NCBI RefSeq assembly: GCF_031432975.1
Contig: NZ_CP133838.1
Location: 4,464,001-4,528,000 of the forward strand
Source of the DNA: Buttiauxella selenatireducens
GTDB lineage: Bacteria; Pseudomonadota; Gammaproteobacteria; Enterobacterales; Enterobacteriaceae
Reading direction: 5' to 3'
DNA length: 64,000 nucleotides
Shown piece by piece: positions 58,222-64,000 of the stretch. The translations under genes were made by a program, and so were the position numbers. Position 1 is the stretch's first letter. Each line of letters opens with the position of its first letter. The notes below the pieces were generated by a model. It saw only the letters and a program-made list of their open reading frames with translations. It did not search any database and had not been told where the DNA came from.

Positions 58222-58944
58222 ATGAATGCTCAAACACCGAAAACCCCAACGTCTTCTGTATCAACAGGCGGGATATTTAGCGCGGCTAGCCTGCAATTTC
58301 TAAAACAACTTGCGCAAAACAACTCCCGCGAGTGGTTCAAAGCCCATCAGGATGAATACGAAAATAGCGTGAGAACGCCAGCTCTACGGTTTATTGAGCA
58401 GATGCAGCCCAGTATTCTTGCTCTATCACCGAAGCTCACCGCCGTGCCGAAAAAAGTCGGTGGCAGCCTTATGCGCCCGCAGCGGGATAGCCGTTTCAGC
58501 AAAGATAAAACACCTTACAAAACCAATGTCGGCATTCAATTTCGCCATTTTCAGGGCAAAGATGTCCATGCACCGGGGTTATACCTGCATATAGCTGAGG
58601 AGGGTTGTTTTATTGCGGCGGGGATCTGGCACCCTGAATCTAAAGCCTTAAATGCTATTCGCAGGTGTATTGATGAAAACCCAAACGCTTATCAAAAGGC
58701 ATTAAAAGCATTGCAAAGTCAGGGGTTTATCATGGATGGCGATAGCTTAAGTCGCCCACCAAAAGGCTACGACAAGACTCACCCTTTGTTACAGGAATTA
58801 AAACGCAAAGACTTTATCGCGGTGAAAAATATCGACTTTGAGGAGCTGTGCAAGCCTGGCTCCGTCAATTTCTGTGCCGAACAGTTTCAACATTGCAGTC
58901 AACTGATGGCCTACCTGTGCTTTGCTCTGGAACTGGATTTCTAG
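58222..58944 (+). CDS. DUF2461 family protein
   Basis: A 240-residue protein of unknown function. It shows the family features FLKQLAQNNSREWFKAHQDEY, PQRDSRFSKDKTPYKTNVGI and GLYLHIAEEGCFIAAGIWHP. It has no signal peptide or membrane helix. The start at 58222 (MNAQTPKTP) fits the family; the ribosome site is modest. It follows the GMC gene after 165 bp and precedes nepI, with no evident functional link to either. Confidence 0.85.
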   Translation: MNAQTPKTPTSSVSTGGIFSAASLQFLKQLAQNNSREWFKAHQDEYENSVRTPALRFIEQMQPSILALSPKLTAVPKKVGGSLMRPQRDSRFSKDKTPYKTNVGIQFRHFQGKDVHAPGLYLHIAEEGCFIAAGIWHPESKALNAIRRCIDENPNAYQKALKALQSQGFIMDGDSLSRPPKGYDKTHPLLQELKRKDFIAVKNIDFEELCKPGSVNFCAEQFQHCSQLMAYLCFALELDF

Positions 58945-59037
58945 AACACGCCGGAACAGTTGCCAAAATGTTAATTACGTCACAAATATGGTGCTACACT
59001 ACGCGGCTTTATCGCAGAAACGACGCCAGGTGACGAA

Positions 59038-60222
59038 ATGAGTGAGCATATTGAAGGGACAATCGAAGCAAGGGCCAGAACGCGGCCTAACTGGTCAGCG
59101 GTATTTGCCGTAGCGTTTTGCGTAGCCTGTCTGATTACCGTAGAGTTTTTACCGGTAAGTTTGCTGACACCAATGGCACAAGAGCTGGGAATTTCTGAAG
59201 GGCTTGCAGGGCAGTCCGTCACCATCACCGCTTTTGTCGCCATGTTCGCGAGCCTGTTTGTGACCAGTATTATTCGCACAACCGACAGGCGCTATGTGGT
59301 TATCCTTTTCTCCGTGCTGCTCACCCTCTCCTGCCTGCTGGTTTCCTTTGCGAATAGCTTCACCATGTTGTTGATTGGCCGCGCGTGTCTGGGTATCGCG
59401 CTGGGAGGATTCTGGGCAATGTCAGCGTCCCTGACCATGCGACTGGTTCCGACGAACAAGGTGCCAAAAGCACTCTCGGTGATCTTTGGCGCAGTCTCAA
59501 TCGCACTGGTGATTGCCGCCCCGCTCGGCAGTTTTTTAGGCGGGATTATTGGCTGGCGCAATGTGTTTAACGGCGCAGCACTAATGGGTGTTGCCTGCAT
59601 CATTTGGGTGTGGAAAGCGCTACCTTCGCTTCCTGGCGAATCGACCCAACATAAGCAAAACATGTTCGGTCTGCTTAAACGTCCCGGTGTGCTGGCAGGT
59701 ATGACGGCAATCTTTATGACATTTGCCGCCCAGTTCGCCTTCTTTACTTACATCCGCCCGGTGTACATGACGCTCGCCGGATTCGACGTTGATGGCCTGA
59801 CGCTGGTGCTGTTGAGCTTTGGTATCGCCAGTTTTGTCGGCACATCGCTTTCCGCAGTATTCCTCAAGCGTTCGCTGAAACTGGCGCTCACCTGTGCCCC
59901 GCTCATATTGGCACTGAGCGCGTTAATACTGGTGTTGTGGGGTTCGGACAAAATTGTCGCCTCAGCCATTGCCATTATCTGGGGCTTCTCGTTCGCGCTG
60001 ATCCCAGTCGGTTGGTCAACATGGATAACCCGTTCACTTGCGGATCAAGCTGAAAAAGCGGGATCAATTCAGGTTGCGGTGATCCAGTTAGCGAACACCT
60101 GCGGTGCCGCAATTGGTGGCTTCGCGCTTGATAACCTCGGCTTGCTTTCGCCGCTGGTGTTGTCTGGCAGTTTGATGCTGCTAACGGCATTGTTGGTGGC
60201 GGTAAAGGTTCGAGTGAAGTAG
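59038..60222 (+). CDS. nepI: Purine ribonucleoside efflux pump NepI
   Basis: A 394-residue drug:proton antiporter-type MFS exporter that expels inosine, guanosine and 6-mercaptopurine in E. coli. It follows E. coli NepI closely: [55 protein letters not shown] and [20 protein letters not shown] are recognisable. Twelve hydrophobic segments are present. It is monocistronic and converges on tauD. Confidence 0.93.
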   Translation: MSEHIEGTIEARARTRPNWSAVFAVAFCVACLITVEFLPVSLLTPMAQELGISEGLAGQSVTITAFVAMFASLFVTSIIRTTDRRYVVILFSVLLTLSCLLVSFANSFTMLLIGRACLGIALGGFWAMSASLTMRLVPTNKVPKALSVIFGAVSIALVIAAPLGSFLGGIIGWRNVFNGAALMGVACIIWVWKALPSLPGESTQHKQNMFGLLKRPGVLAGMTAIFMTFAAQFAFFTYIRPVYMTLAGFDVDGLTLVLLSFGIASFVGTSLSAVFLKRSLKLALTCAPLILALSALILVLWGSDKIVASAIAIIWGFSFALIPVGWSTWITRSLADQAEKAGSIQVAVIQLANTCGAAIGGFALDNLGLLSPLVLSGSLMLLTALLVAVKVRVK

Positions 60223-60272
60223 TGGTGCCGGACGGTGCGTTGCTTTTCGGAACGACCGTCCTTTAAACGTAA

Positions 60273-60299
60273 AGTGGGTAAGCGCCAGTGCCACCCACT
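60273..60299 (-). terminator. Possible terminator between tauD and nepI
   Basis: A 7-bp hairpin AGTGGGT (60273-60279) with ACCCACT (60293-60299). On the minus strand it is followed by TTACGTTT, a weak T tract. It lies between the stops of the convergent genes. Confidence 0.35.
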
Positions 60300-60307
60300 A
60301 AAAACAG

Positions 60308-61156
60308 TCAGCCCCGCCAGAAAGGTTTATCCCCAAGAATCGTCGCGCGATGCATTATGCGGCGAGCCGGCAGGTAGTCGGCATTCGCATAATGCTGTGT
60401 CACACGGTTATCCCAGATGGCAATATCGTTTTCAGCCCAGCGCCAGCGCACCTGAAACTCCGGCTTTGTAATGTGCGCGAACAAGAAGGCGAGCAGCGCA
60501 TCACTCTCTTTGTGTGAGAGATCGACAATCCGCGTGGTGAACCCTTCATTAACAAACAGCGCCTGTTTGCCGCTCACCGGATGAGTGCGGACAACCGGAT
60601 GAAGCAGCGGAGGATTTTTAACAACAGCCTCGCGCCAGCGCTGATGTTCTTCCTCACTTCGCAGATGCTTATACTCCGGGAATGACTTCTTAAAATCATG
60701 CTCCGCATGAAGACCAGACAACAAACGCCTGAACGGTTCCGAAAGCGCTTCATAAGCTGCAATGCCGCTGGTCCACAACGTATCGCCACCGGTTTCAGGA
60801 ATCAGCTTCGCCGCCAATATTGCCCCGGCTGGCGGCGTTTCAATAAACGTGACATCGGTATGCCAGTTATCGTTATCCGGCGGATTATCGTTGTGCGTAT
60901 CCAGCACGATTATCTCTTCCACTCCTTCCGCGTGTGGATAAACCGGGTGAATGTGCAGATCGCCAAAGCGCTGCGCCAGCGCGCGTTGCTGTGCGGGTGT
61001 AATAGGCTGGTCGCGCAGGAACAGCACTTGATGGCGGATCAGCGCATGGTAAAGCTGCTCAAACTGGTTATCGGTCAATCCTCGGCTCAGCGTCACGCCG
61101 CTGACCTGCGCACCAATGTAAGGCCCCAGAGGCGTAATATTCACTTTTTCACTCAT
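60308..61156 (-). CDS. tauD: Taurine dioxygenase TauD
   Basis: A 282-residue Fe(II)/2-oxoglutarate-dependent oxygenase that hydroxylates taurine to release sulfite and aminoacetaldehyde, supplying sulfur when sulfate is scarce. The iron ligands are in NWHTDVTF (His and Asp) and TQHYAN (His); the 2-oxoglutarate Arg is in [10 protein letters not shown]. The start at 61156 overlaps the tauC stop by 4 nt, showing translational coupling. Last gene of tauABCD. Confidence 0.95.
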   Translation of the reverse strand: MSEKVNITPLGPYIGAQVSGVTLSRGLTDNQFEQLYHALIRHQVLFLRDQPITPAQQRALAQRFGDLHIHPVYPHAEGVEEIIVLDTHNDNPPDNDNWHTDVTFIETPPAGAILAAKLIPETGGDTLWTSGIAAYEALSEPFRRLLSGLHAEHDFKKSFPEYKHLRSEEEHQRWREAVVKNPPLLHPVVRTHPVSGKQALFVNEGFTTRIVDLSHKESDALLAFLFAHITKPEFQVRWRWAENDIAIWDNRVTQHYANADYLPARRIMHRATILGDKPFWRG

Positions 61157-61980
61157 TGCCCTTCTCCATGCCATGGGGTTAAACGACGCTGCAAAGCACG
61201 CAAACCCAGCTCTAAACAAAATGCGATTACGGCAATCACGCCGATGCCTGCAAGCACCACGTCTGTTGCCAAAAACTCACCTGCAGATTGCACCATGAAG
61301 CCCAGCCCACGCGTGGCGGCGATAAGCTCAGCGGCAACCAGCGTTGACCAGCCCACGCCAAGTCCAATGCGAAATCCAGTCAGGATTTCCGGCAGCGCAC
61401 CTGGCAAAATCACATGCCACACAACCTGGAGGCGTGATGCCCCAAGAGCCTGGGCGGCGCGAATGCGAACCTGTTTTGCACTGCGAACCCCAGCCATGGT
61501 CGACATCGCGACAGGGGCGAAAATCGCCAGGTAAATCAGCAAGATTTTCGAGGTTTCACCAATGCCGAACCAAATCACCATCAGTGGTAGATAAGCCAGC
61601 GGCGGTACCGGGCGATAAAGCTCAATCAACGGATCGAGAATGCCTCGAACCGTTGGGCTAAGCCCCATGGCGATGCCTATTGGAATGCCAATTAATACTG
61701 CGGCTAAAAGTGCTGTGAGGATACGCAACAGGCTGGCGGCAAGATGCTGCCAAAGTGTTGCATCCATAAACCCCTGCGGCCCGGCAATGCTAATCAGCTT
61801 TACCAATACCTGGCCTGGAGGAGGCAAAAACAGTGGGCTTACCCATTGCTGTGCTGCCACCCACCACCACAGCAACACGATTGCCGTGACCGTTGCGATG
61901 CTCAGCGTTAGCTGGCGCGAGAATGGCCAGTGGACTGCCAGCCGTTTGCGACAAGCTTTATCCTGAATAACGATGCTCAT
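61153..61980 (-). CDS. tauC: Taurine ABC transporter permease TauC
   Basis: A 275-residue inner-membrane permease with about six helices and the ABC permease EAA loop ([20 protein letters not shown]). It works with TauB and TauA to import taurine. Its start overlaps the tauB stop by 4 nt, and its stop overlaps the tauD start. Confidence 0.95.
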   Translation of the reverse strand: MSIVIQDKACRKRLAVHWPFSRQLTLSIATVTAIVLLWWWVAAQQWVSPLFLPPPGQVLVKLISIAGPQGFMDATLWQHLAASLLRILTALLAAVLIGIPIGIAMGLSPTVRGILDPLIELYRPVPPLAYLPLMVIWFGIGETSKILLIYLAIFAPVAMSTMAGVRSAKQVRIRAAQALGASRLQVVWHVILPGALPEILTGFRIGLGVGWSTLVAAELIAATRGLGFMVQSAGEFLATDVVLAGIGVIAVIAFCLELGLRALQRRLTPWHGEGQ

Positions 61981-62744
61981 AGGAAGCCCTCGCGTTGCTC
62001 AAACACTCGGCTCAACACGTACTCGCGTTTAGCAATAAATTCAGGGTCAGATTTGATGCTGCGGCATGGCTCGCCTTCTGTGAAACGGCGGCCAAAATCG
62101 AGCGGTAAACGCTCGAGTACACGCCCTGGTCCGGGTGACAACAACACCAACTCAGTCGCCAGGAAAACCGCTTCTTCAATGTCATGCGTAATTAACAGCA
62201 CCTGACGGCGGCTTTCGTGCCACAGCTTTAAAAGCAGCGTCTGCATTTGCTCGCGGGTGAAGGCGTCCAGTGCGCCAAAGGGTTCGTCGAGCAATAAAAG
62301 TTGTGGCCGGGTTGCCAGCGCTCGGGCAATCCCTACTCGCTGACGCTGCCCGCCGGAGAGCTGCCAGATGGCTCGTTTCGCCTTATCTTCCAGACCCACT
62401 TTGCGCAGCATATCGAGGGCAATTTCCTCACGCGCTGGCTTTGGCTCCCCTGCAAGTTGCAGACCGAAAGCGACATTTTCCAGCACCGTACGCCACGGCA
62501 GCAGCCCTTCATGTTGAAAGACCACGCCGCGCTCAGCGCCCGGTCCCGTCACTGGTTTGCCCGCAAGCGTGATGCTCCCGGAATGATAAGGAACAAAGCC
62601 AGCAATCAGGTTTAGCAGCGTGGTTTTCCCGCAGCCGGATGGGCCGAGAACAACCAGTAATTCGCCCTCATCCACGGTCAGATTGATATCGTTCAGAACG
62701 GTTTTACCGTCATAATCCACGCTTAAATGCGAAACCTGTAACAT
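61977..62744 (-). CDS. tauB: Taurine ABC transporter ATP-binding protein TauB
   Basis: A 255-residue ABC ATPase. Walker A is GPSGCGKTT, the Q-loop lies in [13 protein letters not shown], the signature is [15 protein letters not shown], Walker B is [11 protein letters not shown], and the switch His is in [14 protein letters not shown]. It powers taurine import. It lies 10 bp downstream of tauA. Confidence 0.96.
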   Translation of the reverse strand: MLQVSHLSVDYDGKTVLNDINLTVDEGELLVVLGPSGCGKTTLLNLIAGFVPYHSGSITLAGKPVTGPGAERGVVFQHEGLLPWRTVLENVAFGLQLAGEPKPAREEIALDMLRKVGLEDKAKRAIWQLSGGQRQRVGIARALATRPQLLLLDEPFGALDAFTREQMQTLLLKLWHESRRQVLLITHDIEEAVFLATELVLLSPGPGRVLERLPLDFGRRFTEGEPCRSIKSDPEFIAKREYVLSRVFEQREGFL

Positions 62745-62754
62745 GGCTAACCCC

Positions 62755-63726
62755 TTACTGCGCCAGCGTTTTCACGAAGCGGTCAGTGACGAACTGGCTG
62801 TAATCCGTCTCAACTGCCGGGACTTTACCCTGCGCTTTGAGGAACTGCGCGGTATCGACAATCGCTTTATTCACCGGGCCACTGAGCTGCTCTGTTTGCT
62901 GGCTCGCGGTGAGATAAGTATTGCCCTTCACCAGCACAGGAACGTCGCTTTCAGGCACGCCGCTCAAACGTGAGAGCTTGCTAAGGTTGTCCGGTTGTTT
63001 AAGCCAGACATCTGGGTTATCGATGTAACTTTTCTGTGCCGCAAGTGCACTTTTGGCAAAGGCTTCAACCACTTCCGGATGCGCTTGAGCGAAATCTTTA
63101 CGCACGACCCAAACATCCAGCGTCGGAGCTCCCCACTTGCCGACTTGTGCAGAATCCGTCAGCACGGTGCCCTCTTTTTCCAGCTCGTTAACCGCTGGCG
63201 CCCAGACATAAGCACCATCAATATCGCCACGTTGCCAGGCCGCGATAATCGCAGGAGGTTGAAGGTTAAGGATTTCCACCTGGCCTGGCTTAATACCCCA
63301 GTGTTTCAGAGCCGCCAACAGGCTGTAATGCGTGGTGGAGATAAACGGCACGGCAATACGCTTGCCGATAAGATCTTTTGGACTGGTGATGCCTTTCTTC
63401 ACAACCAGGGCTTCGGAGTTACCCAACTGCGAAGCAAGAAGGAATACTTCGATAGGTACATTCTGGCTTGCAGCCACTGCCAGCGGGCTGGAACCAATAT
63501 TACCGATCTGCACATCGCCCGATGCCAACGCGCGCACAACACTCGCGCCGCTGTCGAATTTGCGCCATTCGACTTTTGCGCCGCTATCTTTGGCAAAAGC
63601 ATTATCGGCCTGAGCAACTTTGGCCGGTTCAGCAGAAGTTTGGTACGCGACGGTCACATCCACCGCGAAGACAGGCGTTGCAATAAGAGCCAGAGCGGCC
63701 AGCCAGAGAGAATGTCGTTTTGCCAT
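62755..63726 (-). CDS. tauA: Taurine-binding periplasmic protein TauA
   Basis: A 323-residue substrate-binding protein with a signal peptide ending near TPVFA. The mature part follows the NMT1/SsuA-like fold ([60 protein letters not shown]). It delivers taurine to TauBC. First gene of the operon, read from the region to its right. Confidence 0.95.
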   Translation of the reverse strand: MAKRHSLWLAALALIATPVFAVDVTVAYQTSAEPAKVAQADNAFAKDSGAKVEWRKFDSGASVVRALASGDVQIGNIGSSPLAVAASQNVPIEVFLLASQLGNSEALVVKKGITSPKDLIGKRIAVPFISTTHYSLLAALKHWGIKPGQVEILNLQPPAIIAAWQRGDIDGAYVWAPAVNELEKEGTVLTDSAQVGKWGAPTLDVWVVRKDFAQAHPEVVEAFAKSALAAQKSYIDNPDVWLKQPDNLSKLSRLSGVPESDVPVLVKGNTYLTASQQTEQLSGPVNKAIVDTAQFLKAQGKVPAVETDYSQFVTDRFVKTLAQ

Positions 63727-63886
63727 GATGAGTGCTCCTGTATTGATGATGGGAGCAGTATTTCTAACGGCGACGATTACATAAAAGAATTAAAAATTAT
63801 CGCTAATGCTTTTATGTTTTTAGATGAATTTTGGGGAAGGATAGCTGGGGAATGGGATATGGATAATGATCAGAAAATCGAAACTT
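63727..63886 (-). promoter_or_regulatory. Control region of the tauABCD operon
   Basis: The 160 bp upstream of tauA is AT-rich between about 63776 and 63830, with an inverted repeat ATAAAAG/CTTTTAT (63781-63787 and 63809-63815). In E. coli the operon is activated by the sulfur-starvation regulators Cbl and CysB. I infer their sites lie here but cannot place them with certainty. Confidence 0.4.
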
Positions 63887-64000
63887 TTAGCTGCTGTAGG
63901 TCTTTGGATCTCCAAAGACCTTGTGCGATCGGCGAGGATCGTCGCGTCCAGTCACATTCTTTCCTTTGCGGCAAACACTGGCTCCAGTGCGCTTCAACTC
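63887..64000 (-). CDS. C-terminal end of an unidentified gene (cut by window edge)
   Basis: An open minus-strand frame entering from the right edge gives 37 residues (ELKRTGASVCRKGKNVTG and so on, ending FGDPKTYSS) before TAA. Composition is basic and Gly/Ser-rich. The perfect palindrome GGTCTTTGGA/TCCAAAGACC at 63899-63920 lies inside it. I cannot assign a family from this fragment, and a non-coding reading remains possible. Confidence 0.4.
   Translation of the reverse strand, partial: ELKRTGASVCRKGKNVTGRDDPRRSHKVFGDPKTYSS

Noticed and set aside
63899-63920. Perfect 10-bp palindrome near the right edge as a terminator
   Set aside because: It lies within an apparent coding frame and has no T run after it on either strand.

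Overview
This is a 64 kb chromosomal segment of an enterobacterium (Enterobacteriaceae, clearly related to but not Escherichia coli). The backbone order ygiF, ygiM, cca, uppP, folB, plsY, tsaD, rpsU-dnaG-rpoD, mug, tRNA-Ile2 (ileX) is the conserved enterobacterial macromolecular-synthesis neighbourhood, and the proteins are close to their E. coli counterparts. Gene names rest on recalled protein family features and on context, since no database search was possible. I cannot name the genus with confidence.

Layout. (1) 1-2676: ygiF (cut by the window edge), ygiM, cca. (2) 2750-9998, minus strand: a self-contained phosphotransferase operon with a fructose-family IIB, IIC, a GH38 alpha-mannosidase (mngB-like) and a fused HPr-EI-IIA phosphocarrier. 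It is preceded by a well-placed CRP site, a -10 element, an unrecognised leader ORF and an intrinsic terminator. (3) 10079-18279: conserved housekeeping genes (uppP, folB, plsY, tsaD, rpsU, dnaG, rpoD, mug, ileX). (4) 18233-41702: a 23.4 kb genomic island integrated in the 3' end of ileX. It is bounded by a 64-bp direct repeat with one mismatch and carries an unknown 274-aa protein, AlpA, an Inovirus-Gp2/YagK-type protein, McrBC, a type I restriction-modification system (hsdMSR), a 2333-aa autotransporter adhesin, a small 55-aa protein and a P4-type tyrosine integrase. Paired GGGTGACGTA motifs at both ends look like integrase arm sites. (5) 41703-45900: a decayed stretch with what may be the scar of an older element in the same tRNA, an IS3-family end, a truncated membrane-protein start, two IprA-like regulators (one broken), a Wzi-family outer-membrane protein, a LuxR-type regulator and a fimbrial-type signal-peptide remnant.

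(6) 45927-51059: an L-galactonate catabolic locus. lgoD-uxaB (minus) is divergent from lgoR and lgoT (plus). LgoT would import L-galactonate, LgoD oxidise it to D-tagaturonate and UxaB reduce that to D-altronate. (7) 51086-58056: a LysR regulator divergent from a ureohydrolase, an aldehyde dehydrogenase, an NCS1 permease and a BetA-like GMC alcohol dehydrogenase. The enzyme set (alcohol to aldehyde to acid, then release of urea) suggests import and degradation of a guanidino-alcohol or similar guanidino compound. This is the best candidate for an undescribed pathway here. (8) 58222-63726: a DUF2461 protein, the purine-nucleoside exporter nepI, and the taurine operon tauABCD (minus). The window ends in the last 37 codons of an unidentified minus-strand gene.

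The island is the most obviously transferred part: it has recombination hallmarks, defence genes and a large AT-rich adhesin gene, and it replaces the terminator downstream of ileX with its own. No CRISPR array, rRNA or complete insertion sequence was seen.
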